DNA of 64,000 nt, taken from the NCBI GenBank assembly GCA_015680685.1, contig MNCI01002989.1:663925-727924 (forward strand). Direction: 5' to 3'. This DNA is from Gnetum montanum (lineage: Eukaryota > Streptophyta > Gnetopsida > Gnetales > Gnetaceae). The notes below the pieces were generated by a model. It did not search any database, was not told where the DNA came from, and worked only from the letters and a program-made list of their open reading frames with translations. Below, piece by piece: positions 12,301 through 24,186 of the stretch. A program made the position numbers and the translations under genes. Position 1 is the first letter of the stretch; the number at the start of each line of letters is the position of its first letter.

Positions 12301-12528
12301 CGGAATCCAAGAACAATCGGAATAACTGTCTTAAACCATACAAACAATTTCCGCAAAGCAAAATCTTGACCGAATCAAAGACATGAAATAGTATACCGTC
12401 GCCGGATCATTATCGGAGAAGGGATCCAAACATATACTGCAGGCATCCTCACAGGCATCCTGCACTCCACCCTCAACGAATGCCACAGCAGAAGAAACAT
12501 GGCTCTCCAACGGCTTCTTGTCCTCCAT
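9389..12528 (-). CDS. RHF2A: RING-H2 E3 ubiquitin ligase, RHF2A-like, eight coding exons
   Basis: Intact spliced gene of 414 codons. Coding exons on the minus strand: 12528-12397, 12251-12205, 12092-12030, 11643-11532, 11314-10941, 10782-10675, 10355-10025, 9466-9389. All introns are GT-AG and the exon lengths sum to 1245 bases with phase kept. Residues 30-70 form a perfect RING-H2 finger with ligands C30, C33, C48, H50, H53, C56, C67 and C70. The N-terminus (SSAVAFVEGGVQDACEDAC) and the C-terminal CVQNVEGITLKEASSHATDH are typical of plant RHF2A; the middle is Ser-rich and probably disordered. In Arabidopsis RHF1A/RHF2A help degrade the CDK inhibitor KRP6 during gamete formation. The start is the first ATG giving the family N-terminus. 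This is the only apparently functional gene here. Confidence 0.93.
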
Positions 12529-13066
12529 GACCACTGCACAATCCTCTCCCAGAACCAGAACCCTAATCCAATCAAGATTCAGCAACAAAAACCACACACA
12601 AAACACAAACCCAGTTCACAGGACCTCAAATTTCCCCCTTCATAAATACCGAAATTTCATCTGCTATTCCAGTGTCTGTCCGACCCAGGGGTCCCAAATT
12701 CCTACCAATCAATCACAACCAGACGAACCAAACCCACAAAAAAGCAGCTTCAGGAAAATTCCTACCAAACCACCGACGACGAAAGAGAGAGAAAACAAGA
12801 ACCCCAAAGATAAAGAAGCCAAAGCACAAAAATTAGTCAAAAGCCCTAACATAAAGAAGCCAAGCCAGGAAATGATTAAGCCCTGCGTTTCCTGAAATTC
12901 CTAAAGCAGTACAGACAATCCACACATGTAGTGGATCATCAGAACTGTGATTGAGATGAAGTTTCAAGGATGCCACTGGCCCATAACGAACAGTAATCAG
13001 AGGGTTTTTGTGGCCTTTTCTGCACAGGCAAGGCAGGCATAATAACAAAAATCTCTCTTTTCTCCT

Positions 13067-13078
13067 TATTTTTATAGA
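13067..13078 (-). promoter_or_regulatory. Candidate TATA box of the RHF2A-like gene
   Basis: CTATAAAAATAA on the minus strand, about 540 bases upstream of the start codon. CT-rich tracts lie just upstream (about 13150-13180). The leader would be about 500 bases and could contain an intron that I did not resolve. Confidence 0.4.
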
Positions 13079-13727
13079 GGAGAAAGAGGAATCGGTTTGG
13101 GAGGGACAAGGGTTTCACAGGGATAGTCAGGGGAGGATTGGATTTGCAGATCCACAGACAGAGAGAGAGACAGCGCGAGGGAGAAGGATCCCAAATCTTT
13201 TGTGGTGATGCATCTCTAGCGCCCTTGATTTTCCATAAGACTAGTTGATTATTCAACCCCTCCTGATTTTCTTCCTTGGTGGGTTGACCTGACTGACCCA
13301 GATAAATTCCAAATTGTTATTTTGGATGCCTTCTCGTTTTGGTTTTTGGGATTATTTTGTTGGCATGTTCAGCCCAAAACATGGAATAGATATTGGCGAG
13401 TGTCCCAAAATAATGTTTGCTCAATGAATAAAATACAGGACGCATGCATGATTGATCAAACAAACGCAGGATACAGTACTTTGGGAATCAGGAATCAGGA
13501 GGAGGAACCTGTGGTTTTTAATATGGTGGGTGGTTAAATCTTTTTGGGTTTTGGATTTTGCTTGTGGCCGCACGCTCCTCTTTGAAATCCATTGGGTATC
13601 ATGTATATGGTGCAACAGCTTGTCCGATTTTATTAAAGCGTGGCGTGAAACTGAAATTTTACTCTTAACACTGACCATCATAATTTCGAGCCGTCCATGC
13701 GCAGGCTCATGGCATGATAGGTGTGTT
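13079..13727. other. Upstream intergenic DNA of the RHF2A-like gene
   Basis: Contains GA/CT-rich tracts near 13150-13180. No other feature recognised. Confidence 0.5.
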
Positions 13728-13858
13728 GCTTAAAGTTTACCTCTTTGGTTAGGATGCTCAATTCATCGTCCTTATATTAGACTTTTTCTCTCAAGTTATA
13801 AGACTTGAGTTTGAGTTTAAGATTGGGTACAATGTACCTACCTGAAAAAAAAAAACCC
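13728..13858 (+). repeat. Possible degenerate tRNA-derived SINE
   Basis: GGTTAGGATGCTC resembles a pol III A box. About 45 bases later AAGACTTGAGTTTGAGTTTAA resembles a decayed B box, followed by GGGTACAATGTACC and an A11 tail. No target duplication found. Weak call. Confidence 0.3.
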
Positions 13859-15339
13859 TTAGGCTTTAGTTCATTTATTATCCTTCTTAGGAATTGCCTT
13901 GGCATGTGACTATTGAGTCTTTGAGTGATGATCTCTTTATCTTATTTAGCTATACATTAGTGAATCTAATTTTTAAAAGTATGTATGATGTTTTTTCAAA
14001 GAATCTAATTTTTTTCAATCAATCTAATTTTCTTTCTTCAATTTTTCTACAGTGAATTTGATTTCTCTATTGGGAACTCTATATTACTCCCAACTTCTTC
14101 AACCAATGATAAAATTTTTGCTTCTTTTATTGATATAGAAAATTTTGTTGATTAATTTGCAAGCTAGTAAAAAAAAAGTTACGACGTCTTCTTCTAGTGA
14201 TTTTGATGCAACTAAGACACCTAATTTTGTTCTTTCTGATAATGTATATGAGTCATTGGTTGCTAATCTTTCATCACAATATGTGTTCATTCAAATTTTG
14301 GGTTGCTAGCCTCATAATCGAAGTTTTGTTTCAAAGCATGGGTTTAGGCTTGGCATATCTTCATATGACTAGGCAAAGGCCTTAATGTTGCCTTATAGGA
14401 ACTTGGCGATGTCCTGAGCCTATTGAGGTTCTAGTGAGAAACTTAGTTTAAGAGTTTTCTCCTTACCATTGTGTGTCATGATAAGAACCTCAGCTAGAGA
14501 GTCTTTGGTTATGTCACCCACCTCTAAGTCAAGGGTTTTGACTAGGTTTTTAGGCCACTCTAGAGGTTTTTCTATTGATGCTATTCAGTCAAAAGACTCT
14601 CAAGCTCAAGATCTAGGCAATTAAGGTCAATATAACATTTTACATCATCATGAGATTCATTCAGGCTCAAAGGTAGACTGATTAGCCCTTAGGTGTACTT
14701 TAATCCTACATGTCAACCAAAAGCATATTATCTAGCACCTAGGTAAAAATAAATAAACAACACTAAAAAGCTATAAAAATCATGCAAATACATGATATTC
14801 TAGTGCAAACAAGGTCACCTAGGGCTATAAAGTAAGCAAACAAAGTGCAATAAGGGCCTAATAAAGGTCAAACAAAGGGCAAATACTAGAAATAAGGTTG
14901 CAAATGGCCATTAAGGGTAATGGTTTTGCCAATTTTGGGCCCTGCTGCTAGTTTAAGGCCATAGCAGGCAATGATCACATGGGTGCCAAATAGTGGTTAG
15001 GGAAGGCCAACCCCACTATTTGATACCAATCAAAGGCTAAAAAGGGCAAATAAAATAGATAAAGAAAGTATAAGACTATGTAAAGGCTACAAGAAGGCTA
15101 TGAGGATCAATAATGCATCATAAGGTCAAAAAGCTAGTTGAAACATAAGGTAAAGCATGCTATCTATGATTATCCATGGTTAATTATAGTTCAAAAGAGG
15201 ATGGGTTTTACTAATTTTATGCCTTAATAGACCATGGTTTAGGGCTATAGGGCTATTAGATAGGTTTGGGCATCAGTCAAGGCTATTTCTAGGCTATTTG
15301 GGTCTAAAAAAATAAGGGTTTTGGAGCTTCTATGTTGAG
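13859..15339. other. Intergenic DNA
   Basis: AT-rich to 14.4 kb, then purine-rich with many short AAGGCTA-type words. No gene recognised. Confidence 0.5.
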
Positions 15340-15837
15340 GCCCCTTTGTTTCCACATTGAGCCCTCCCTCTAGCAAGGTATGTCAATGTGGAGGTTTTGA
15401 AGGGGTTGAGTTTTGATGAATTTCAATTAGTTTTGGACATGCACGTGCATTACCAGGGTTGTCAAAGTTGTTGGGCATCAACTAAGGCCAAAACTTGTCA
15501 ATTTTAAGGTCATTTAATGCATTTTCAAGGTTACCCCCTTGTTTCCACACTAAGCCCCCCTATAGGGGGGGTGTGTAAGTGTGGAGGATCACGAAGGAAT
15601 TTTAATCAGTCTTATGTCTACATGTGCATTCCTAGGGTTGTCAGGGCTACTGGGCAACAACCAAGGTTAAAATTTATTAGTTTTGAGGTCATTTAATGCA
15701 TCTTCAAGGTTATCCCCTTGTTTCCACAATAAGCCCCCTCTCCAAGGGGTGTGGTAGCATGGAGGATCATAAGGGATTAATTTTTGATGAATTTTGGCTA
15801 GTCTTGGCCATGCATCTGCATTCCTAGGGTTGCTCGG
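15340..15837 (+). repeat. Tandem array of ~185-base units, left part
   Basis: Units are marked by CCCCTTGTTTCCACA, a G-run region, GGGCATGCATGTGCATTCC and TTGAGGTCATTTAATGCAT. The TTGTTTCC marks at about 15346, 15539 and 15718 give periods of 193 and 179. The third unit is cut by TRG-2 and resumes at 21737. Confidence 0.7.
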
Positions 15838-16805
15838 TGATGAGTGGCGAGGTACCCCTACACTCAACCATACGAAATGAGCATCGCACGTGCGATCCGG
15901 TCGAACTCCGTAGATGGACTAGTTGTGGCACCTAGATAGTTAGCCTTAGGTCGCAGTTCACTGTCTTCCCACCTAGACTAGTTTTGCATATGTCACGTAT
16001 GGTTTAGTCTAGATGAGGTGTATGATGTGTTCCTAATTCTATGCTACTCCTGAGGGTAGTGGAAAATAATACTAACTAATCTAAGCTAGGAGGAAAAGGG
16101 TAAGAAAATCTAATCTAGCCTAAGTGTGACGAGCAACCGATTCCTTGATCAACCGTACACATCTTGGACTTCGTGCACGACTACCACTGGGACTACCAAG
16201 CGTAGCTCTAAGGTATGCCACTGGGATTACCAAGCGCAGATCCCAAATACGCCACTGGGTTACCAAGCATAGATCCTGGATACGCCACTGGGCTACCAAG
16301 CAGTCACACTTAAATGCTCGTAATCAAGTCGTACTCACACCGCGCTATGAAAGCAATAAATAACATTAAATAAATAACAAATAAATAAACTAAGTTGATG
16401 CTGCAATGATGAAGTAATCTCGATCTTTATTGCCGGTCATGTGCGTGTCCAAGTACGACACACTCGAATAAAGACACCGTACAATTACATTCACCACACT
16501 GCGGGCAGACACGGGAAAAAAATCTAACTCTGGAGGGATCAAACTGCCAAAGCTTGGCTACTCTAAAACTAGGATTCAAATGAGGGAGAGCCGCCTCTTA
16601 TTTATAGAAATTGCAGCTGACTGCGATATCGCGTACGCAATATCACAAGGAAGATGCGATATCGCGTACGTGATATTGCGTATGCAATATCGCAGCCCAT
16701 GATATATCGCATACGCGATATTGCGACCCATGATATAACGTGGGTGCCTTATCATGGGTGCCTTAATGTGACCGCCAGCAATATGAGCAATTTCATGTCT
16801 CATCA
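15838..16805 (-). repeat. 3' LTR of TRG-2
   Basis: 968 bases. On the minus strand it follows the polypurine tract GTCATGGGGGTA and starts TGATGAGACATG. U3 contains many GCGATATCGC and GATATTGCGTATGC palindromic words (about 16620-16740) ahead of the TATA box CTATAAATA (16607-16599). Confidence 0.85.
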
Positions 16806-16977
16806 TACCCCCATGACTGAATGAAAACTCGTCCTCGAGTTAAAGTGAGAACAAGCTACATTGATTACACAGTGGATAGGTATGGGATTATTAGATGGAA
16901 AAATGGGATGATGCTACAGTGTGGGAAGAAAACAAAACAAAGACACAACACACAGAATATTTACAAAAATTTGGAAC

Positions 16978-17573
16978 TCATGTAGTTCCTGGTGGCGATG
17001 ACTCCTCCATAGGTGTCTTTCCCTTTTCTTGCACTCCAGGTCTTGGATTTAATAGCATCAAAGTACAGCCTGGAGTTTCTCCTCTTGTAAGGCCTTGAGT
17101 GCCTTGGCATGCATGTAAGTTTGCACTTGTGCCATAGAGGCAACCCAGACAGCCTTCTCTTTTTCTTCTGCCACCCTTTTATTCTCTGTGAATAGTTTAT
17201 TAAGTTGCTCAGTTCTGAAAGTGTCCAGCTGGTTCTGAGCAACCTTTGGCCCTGTATTCGGAAGGTTTAATACTTCCAGAATGGCTTGAATAGAGAAATC
17301 AATAGTCACACCACAATTGTTAACTATGGTGCCTTCTTCTTTGTTGTGCCAAAATTGGTACATTTCCCCTAAGTACCAGGCACTGCTTTCGGAGAGGGTA
17401 TCTCCTGCTTCTGCTTACCCAAACTGTACGATAGGAGGATCTTCTTGATGAAAGTTGAATGATTGTTCCTCCTGTTCTGCATGTTGTCTGGTAGGATCAT
17501 TTCTTCCACCTCTCTAAGATCGTTTGATTGCACTTTGAGTAGGACCTTCCAGTTGTCCACGTTTCGAGGCCAT
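16978..17573 (-). pseudogene. Remnant of TRG downstream ORF in TRG-2
   Basis: Starts ATGGC right after the mini-intron and keeps three pieces of the ORF seen in TRG-6: the basic N-terminus (MASKRGQ), the segment YQFWHNKEEGT...GVTIDFS, and coiled-coil words such as ALKALQEE. The C-terminus has been joined to these by internal deletions. The product cannot be functional. Confidence 0.6.
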
Positions 17574-17628
17574 CTACAATCACATGGGACTAATCGTTAG
17601 TAAGGTTGTTACCAAAGTTAGGTTATAC
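17574..17628 (-). other. Putative conserved mini-intron, TRG-2 copy
   Basis: 55 bases: donor AGTAAG|GTATAAC, branch site CCTTACTAACG, acceptor GATTGTAG followed by ATGGC. Confidence 0.55.
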
Positions 17629-19327
17629 CTTACTGCTTGCCTTAATAGATTTACTTTATTTCCGTGTGATGTTAATTAGTGGAAGAACATGTCCCTGAAA
17701 GATTATAATGTTGAGTCCTCTTTGCTTAGGTGGTTTCCCAATATAATTTTCTGGTATAGCTAAGGGAAGGAAATTGTTTTTGACACATTTTATTCTTAAT
17801 TTTAGAACTAATTACCCTTAAAGATGTCCTTCGGGCAATGATGAATTTCAAAAAATTTATGCGCTATTCGGCCTGTGCCCCTCCCCCACGACTAAGCTGA
17901 ACACTCCGGGTTCTAGGTTCAAACGGAATGAAAATCGGAGTACCAGCAAGCGAGTTGTGGATATGAAAGCAAGGGACGCGCAATCGCAAGTCGTAGAGAA
18001 TGTACCGAATTTTTAATATTTCTTTTGAAATTAATTGATGTAAACTAAGGACATATGGACTAAAGGGTTCCAGGGTAATTCAACTAGTTTTGAAGGCACG
18101 AAAATTATGATGGTGTGGAATTTATCAATAAGGACCTCAGATGGTAGAGAAAAAGGCTATGTGATGGTAATAAGGGAAAGAAAATCAATTGAAAAATTAA
18201 GCTGAGGGTAAGAGATTGTGTGTTCTAGCTAGAGAATTAATGAAGATTACAACAAAATTACACAAGTGGGTCCTCCCCAAAGCAGGTTTCAACCTATTAT
18301 GCCCTTGTGTAATCACACTTAAAGTGTCCGTGGGCACTAGAAGGGTTAAATGTAATCTGCACTAACTCCACAAAACACACACATGTAAATATCACCGGAA
18401 TGAGATGAAAATTCTATGCTACACAAGACACGAGCTACAATTACACGAACAGTGAGATGAGACGGAGTAGAGAAAGGGATCGTAGAGATCGGGACATGAG
18501 GTATCTAACTCAGGGTACAATGAATCCTGCGTGTAAAGCATGATTAATGTGTCATTAACCCATCGTTCCAAGATCAGGACCAAGTCCATCCTTCTAAACA
18601 GTGACATCGCATTGTTTCATCCCATGATGAACAACTATGAGAGTACCATAACAACAAGGCGTACGATCACTTGGCGTTTAGTACAAGGGAGGAGTGATTT
18701 TTATGTTATGGCACTTCTTTTTTCTTTTCTCTTTCTTTTTTTTTTTTCACTTTACTGAATCCAGAGAAGCCGCCAACCTTCAGGCATGGGTGCATGTCTT
18801 TCCAGTGGGACCCCCTAGAACAGCGTTTGATTTTCGAGTGCCCTTTTGATTACTCTTACTCCCATTTTTCATTAGATCTACAAGGATCTTAGTACAACCA
18901 TATTGCATGATAACTCCCACAGATGTCACCAAAGAGAATCCACAAGTCCCCTTGATGTCACACCCTAATCATTCCCTCTTGGTCCATCCTTCTTCATTCT
19001 GGGTACAATGAACACAAAATTAATTTTAAGTTTTAGAAATTTCAAGAATATCACTGTACCCTCGAACAGAACCTCTTTATTTATAGAGTGGATGAGTGGG
19101 TGTAGTGGGCTCACTGTTTCAAATAATTGATCACTCATGACTTAATAACATAAAACACATCTCAACCAACGATCCACATGAGTGTTTTATTCGTAGATGA
19201 GATTACTTACAAAAACATGAAAATACAAACACACAAAAAGATAAAACAAAAAGTTGAAAAATGAAAAACTGGAAAACAAAAAGTTGTAAAATTAAAGAAA
19301 ATTAAAAATATTTATTAATCCTGCTTG
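17629..19327 (-). other. Non-coding region of TRG-2 between gag and downstream ORF
   Basis: Homologous to 30751-32570 of TRG-5. Contains the purine-rich box (18286-18265) and, near gag, T-rich repeats on the minus strand (about 19200-19320). The internal promoter block of TRG-5 is not recognisable here. Confidence 0.6.
18265..18286 (-). promoter_or_regulatory. Conserved purine-rich box, TRG-2 copy
   Basis: On the minus strand reads CCTGCTTTGGGGAGGACCCA, identical in its core to the boxes of TRG-1, -4 and -5. Confidence 0.55.
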
Positions 19328-20498
19328 TTATTGAAATGGGGGATATCCCCCATAACTAAACGGTTGAGTATGGCTAGGATTAATAAATGGAAAATGAGGA
19401 TCCTTGCATATTGGAAATATTGAAGCTGGTCCATATTTATCACCTTGGATTTCACACACTTTGTAATAAACACAGTGGGGCACTTCATACGATGTAGTTC
19501 CCGGATAACGAGTTGACCCACTATGATGTTTAGGACCGTTAGATGGTATGCAAGGATTGGGCTGATGCCTCCCATGGTTGTGTTCATTGGGCCTTGTGGT
19601 TGTTGGAGTGTTAGTTGGTGGCCCTGATGAAGTTACATGAGGCGTTGGGTTCGAAGGTAAGGGTGCACCACATTGTTGGGCTTGTGCTGGGTTGGAAGAT
19701 GCAGTGGCCTCAGAATTATGTTGTCCCTTCCTACGACCGTGTTTAAAGAAAGGACGCCTTTGATGTTGCTGAGGTTGCTCACTGCTGTTAGTAGCAGTAG
19801 CACAAGTGTTGTTCGTGGGTTGCGGTGGTACAAACACCTTAGGAACAGTTGGTGGCATTGTGGAAGGAGGGAAAGGATGAGAATGTTGAAAGTTAGGAGG
19901 AATATAAGGTGCATAAGGTGGTGGTTGTGTTGGAGGTATGGGCTGATAGTATTGTGGAGAATGGTGTTGTGGTGAGATAAAGTGTGGCGGCCTAGTTAAA
20001 GAAACAGGAGGTTGAACATGATAAGCATTTGGATTCGGAAAATATGAAGGGCGCCTCCAGTCTAAGGGTGGATTCCCCCATGACTAGGATTGTTGCCACT
20101 GTGGTCTAACATAGTATCTCTGTACGAACTCTGGATGTAACGTGTTTCCTCAATGCTTATGTAGATGTAACAATATTGGGCATTGGCCTTCGGGGTGATC
20201 GTATAGGCATATGTTGCATTCATACATATGATTAGCAGTTGAACACTTATTCCCTTCGTTCTTTCTTTCCAAATGTCTACTATTTTGTCCTACCTCTTGG
20301 GTGGTCAAAACTCTATCTCCAATGATGTTGATATATTCTCCACACTTTTGATTCATCCATTCCAACATCTTATTGATCTTTGCCTCGGCTTCTTCTAACG
20401 ATTGTTGTATTGGCAAAGATGATGTTTCCACCTTGAGATTTGTTGATATCTCCTTGTTATGATCATGGACCTTTGTTGAGTTGAAATTTTGGTCCCAT
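19328..20498 (-). pseudogene. Gag of TRG-2, 5' part in gap
   Basis: C-terminal two thirds of gag in one frame. It has a helical segment (EEAEAKINKMLEWMNQKCGE), a zinc-knuckle-like CNICLYDHPEGQC near 20190-20220, a long Pro/Gln-rich region, a basic patch RRPFFKHGRRKGQH and the C-terminus YGGYPPFQ. It ends without a protease, unlike TRG-1 and TRG-4. A few point stops interrupt it. The N-terminal capsid-like part lies in the N run. Confidence 0.7.
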
Positions 20499-21331
20499 NN
20501 NNNNNNNNNNNNNNNNNNNNNNNNNNNNNNNNNNNNNNNNNNNNNNNNNNNNNNNNNNNNNNNNNNNNNNNNNNNNNNNNNNNNNNNNNNNNNNNNNNNN
20601 NNNNNNNNNNNNNNNNNNNNNNNNNNNNNNNNNNNNNNNNNNNNNNNNNNNNNNNNNNNNNNNNNNNNNNNNNNNNNNNNNNNNNNNNNNNNNNNNNNNN
20701 NNNNNNNNNNNNNNNNNNNNNNNNNNNNNNNNNNNNNNNNNNNNNNNNNNNNNNNNNNNNNNNNNNNNNNNNNNNNNNNNNNNNNNNNNNNNNNNNNNNN
20801 NNNNNNNNNNNNNNNNNNNNNNNNNNNNNNNNNNNNNNNNNNNNNNNNNNNNNNNNNNNNNNNNNNNNNNNNNNNNNNNNNNNNNNNNNNNNNNNNNNNN
20901 NNNNNNNNNNNNNNNNNNNNNNNNNNNNNNNNNNNNNNNNNNNNNNNNNNNNNNNNNNNNNNNNNNNNNNNNNNNNNNNNNNNNNNNNNNNNNNNNNNNN
21001 NNNNNNNNNNNNNNNNNNNNNNNNNNNNNNNNNNNNNNNNNNNNNNNNNNNNNNNNNNNNNNNNNNNNNNNNNNNNNNNNNNNNNNNNNNNNNNNNNNNN
21101 NNNNNNNNNNNNNNNNNNNNNNNNNNNNNNNNNNNNNNNNNNNNNNNNNNNNNNNNNNNNNNNNNNNNNNNNNNNNNNNNNNNNNNNNNNNNNNNNNNNN
21201 NNNNNNNNNNNNNNNNNNNNNNNNNNNNNNNNNNNNNNNNNNNNNNNNNNNNNNNNNNNNNNNNNNNNNNNNNNNNNNNNNNNNNNNNNNNNNNNNNNNN
21301 NNNNNNNNNNNNNNNNNNNNNNNNNNNNNNN
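20499..21331. other. Assembly gap in TRG-2
   Basis: 833 N. By comparison with TRG-5 it should hold the N-terminal half of gag, the primer-binding site and part of the 5' LTR, which need more room than this. Confidence 0.95.
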
Positions 21332-21736
21332 GAAAGTAATAAATAACATTAAATAAATAACAAATAAATAAACTAAGTGGATGCTGCAATGATGAAGTAA
21401 TCTCGATCTTTATTGCCAGTCATGTGCGTGTCCAAGTACGACACACTTGAATAAAGACACCGTACAATTACATTCACCACACTGCGGGCAGAGACGAGAA
21501 AAAAATCTAACTCTGGAGGGATCAAACTGCCAGAGCTTGGTTACTCTAAAACTGGGATTCAAATGAGGGAGAGTCGCCTCTTATTTATAGAAATTGCGGC
21601 TAACTACGATATCGCGGGGAAGACGCGATATCGCGTATCGCATACGCAATATCGCGACCCATGATATAACGTGGGTGCTTTATCGTGGGTGCCTTAACGC
21701 GACCACCAACAATATGAGCAATTTCATGTCTCATCA
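21332..21736 (-). repeat. 5' LTR of TRG-2, partial
   Basis: Matches 16354-16805 of the 3' LTR, including the TATA region and GATATCGC palindromes, and ends TCTCATCA before the CTCGG duplication. Confidence 0.85.
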
Positions 21737-22620
21737 CTCGGGTTGCTGGGTATCACCCAATGTCAAAATTTATCATTTTTGAGGTCATTAAATGTATTTT
21801 TAGGGTTACCCCCTTGTTTCCATGTTGAGGGCCCCCTCCAGGGAGGTGTGTTAATGTGGAGAATCCCAAGACACTAATTTTTGATAAATTTTGACTAGTG
21901 TTGGGCATGCATGTGCATTGCCAAGATTGCTGAGGCTACTAGGCATCAACCAAGGTTAAAATTTACTAGTTTTAAAGTTAGTTTATTAGTTTTTCATGTT
22001 ACCCCCTTTTTTTTCTTGCTAAGAGCCCCCTCTTGGGGGGGGGGGGGGGGGGGNGGTAAGGTATGTTAGTGTGGAAGACTCCAAGGGGCTAATTTTTAAC
22101 AAATTTTAATTAGTCTTGGGCATGCATGTGCATTCCTAGGGTTGTTGGAGCTACTGGGCATCACCCAAGGCCAAAACTTGTTAATTTTGAGGTTATTTAA
22201 TGCATTTTTAGGGTTAACCCCTTGTTTCCATGTTGAGCATGGAGGATTATAAGGGATTGATTTTTGATGAATTTTGACTAGTCTTGGGCATGCATGTGCA
22301 TTCTTGGGGTTGCTGGAGCTAGTAGGCATCACCTAAGGTTAAAAATTGTTAATTTTAAGGTTATTTTATTGATTTTTCATGTTACCCCCTTGTTTCCACA
22401 CTAAGGCCCCTTCCTAGGGGGATTTATCAATGTGAAGAGTACCAAGGGGTTGATTTTTGACAAAGTTTGATCAGTTTTGGGCATGCATGTGCATTCCCAA
22501 GGGTGTTGGAGCTGCTGGACACTACCCAAGATCAAAATTTGTCAATTTTAAGGTTCTTAAGTTAATTTTTGAGGTTACCCCCTTGTTTCTACATTGAGCC
22601 TCCCCTCTAGGGAGGTAAGC
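21737..22620 (+). repeat. Tandem array of ~185-base units, right part
   Basis: TTGTTTCC marks near 21814, 22222, 22390 and 22583, plus a decayed one near 22007, continue the array broken at 15837; subtracting TRG-2 the period stays near 190. One unit has a poly-G run with an N (22038-22056). Confidence 0.7.
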
Positions 22621-22798
22621 TAGAGGGTAAGAACCAAGAGGGTTATCGACTATTGAAGGTCATGGAGAGGTAGTAAGGTTTTCAATGTAGGAACTATGGT
22701 CACTAGAGGCTAGGGAAGAGAATTTTTTATGTTATACCCCCTCAAACCTCCATGTTGAACCCACATCGGAAGGCATGGAGGGGGATTCACAAACATGG

Positions 22799-22966
22799 GG
22801 TATGATACAAAATTGCAAGTTGGCTTGTTTAAATGCAAGAGATAGGCTATTGGAGGTTGTATAGAAGTATAAAGGTCAAACATGGTAACTAGGCGGTTAA
22901 TTTATGGAATTTTGTGGGACTTCCCATTCATCCATGCTAGGGTCAAGGTACTTAACATAGATGAGG
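22799..22966 (+). repeat. 168-base flank duplication, left copy
   Basis: Starts GGTATGATACAAAATTGC and ends CATAGATGAGG. The same 168 bases occur at 43052-43219, just outside the other end of TRG-3, with only a handful of differences. The last bases overlap the start of the TRG-3 LTR. Confidence 0.8.
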
Positions 22967-24185
22967 TAGTTACTCTAATTATTAGAGTGGTTATTATTAG
23001 AGTGGTTACACTAGCATTTATTCTAATTATTAGAGTGGTTACTCTAACAGTTATTCTAATTATTAGAGCGGTTACTCTAGCAGTTACTCTAATTATTAGA
23101 GCAGTTACTCCCAAGTCTATAAATACAGTGCCCAGGCGCACAATTGGGAGCAAGTTTTTAGCAGTTAAGTAGTGAAACTCTTGTAGTCTATTTAAAGTTT
23201 AGAATATTTTCCAAGTGCCCACAACGAGGTCTAAGTGTGGATGGATCTTTATTCAAGCATTGATGTACCTGAGCACACCATTGTGTTGGAAATAAAGACA
23301 AGCTCTTTAATTCATCCTTGTAGCACTTGAGATTTTTTTTCTTATGCATTTCTTTTATTTTATTTTCTTATGCATTTATTTTATTTTATTTTATTTTATG
23401 CACTTTACATTTATGTTATTAGCGCAGCAATTCATTTTGAACAATTAAGCAAATCATTAAATTACACAAGCATGACCCCTTTGAGCATATGTGTGACACT
23501 TGGTAGCTCAGAAATGACTAGCATTTGATAGCCCAGCAATGTTTGCATGAAGTTTAGGATGTGTCTGGGAAGTGGGAACGATTACTTATGTTAGGCTAGA
23601 TTAAACCATAGTCTACTTAGCAATTAATTACTCTCACTTTCATTCTTATTCACTTAGCTTTTATTTACTTTAACTGTTGATTATTTATTGTTTTTTATCT
23701 AGTTAATATTTCCTTTATTGTCAATTGCACTTCTTGTTGCTAATGCGGAATGAGTACAACTTAATCACGAACATTTAAGTGTAACTACTTGGTAACCCAG
23801 TAGTGTATCTAGTAGTGCTCAAGTAATGTGTGCTTGGAAATCCTAGAAGTAGTACACGAGGTCCAAGATGCATATGGATGATTAAGGATAGATGCTCATC
23901 GCACTTAGGCTAGCTTAGATTTTACTTTATGTTGCCTATTAGCTTAATCAAGATTGTTTCCCATTGTCTCTAGGAGTACCCTAGTTTAGAATCATATCAT
24001 ACACATCACTCTGGACTAAACCATACGTGACAAAGCAAATACTAGTCCAAGTGGGAAGATAGCGAACTACGATCAACGTATAATTGTCTAGGTGCCACGA
24101 GTAGTCCATCCACAGAGTTTGACTAGATCGCACGTACACGCTCATATTCGTATGGTTGAGCGTAGGGGTACCTCGTTGCTCATCA
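22959..24185 (+). repeat. 5' LTR of TRG-3
   Basis: Starts AGATGAGG (expected TG decayed to AG) and ends GTTGCTCATCA. U3 consists of tandem copies of a word like TTATTAGAGTGGTTACTCTA up to the TATA box CTATAAATA at 23117-23125. AATAAA is at 23291-23296. R/U5 is homologous to the other TRG LTRs although U3 is unrelated. Confidence 0.85.
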
Positions 24186-24186
24186 T

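Larger units (their letters stand above)
15838..21736 (-). mobile_element. TRG-2: LTR retrotransposon with gag and a remnant downstream ORF
   Basis: Minus-strand element bounded by TGATGAGTGG and TCTCATCA, flanked by a perfect 5-base duplication CTCGG (15833-15837 and 21737-21741). From its 5' end: LTR (partly in the gap), gap, gag (20498-19328), non-coding region, mini-intron (17628-17574), downstream ORF with large deletions (17573-16978), polypurine tract and 3' LTR. No pol. It interrupts a tandem array. Confidence 0.9.

Noticed and set aside
19673-19975. 100-codon plus-strand ORF
   Set aside because: Antisense shadow of the TRG-2 gag Pro/Gln-rich region.
20150-21389. Long open frames across 20.5-21.3 kb on both strands
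   Set aside because: They are open only because the region is N; only the minus frame outside the gap is gag.
22038-22056. G-quadruplex from the poly-G run
   Set aside because: Homopolymer next to an N is more likely a sequencing or assembly artefact in one decayed array unit.
22882-23172. ORFs on both strands rich in Ile/Val/Thr repeats
   Set aside because: They translate the tandem TTATTAGAGTGGTTACTC words of the TRG-3 U3.
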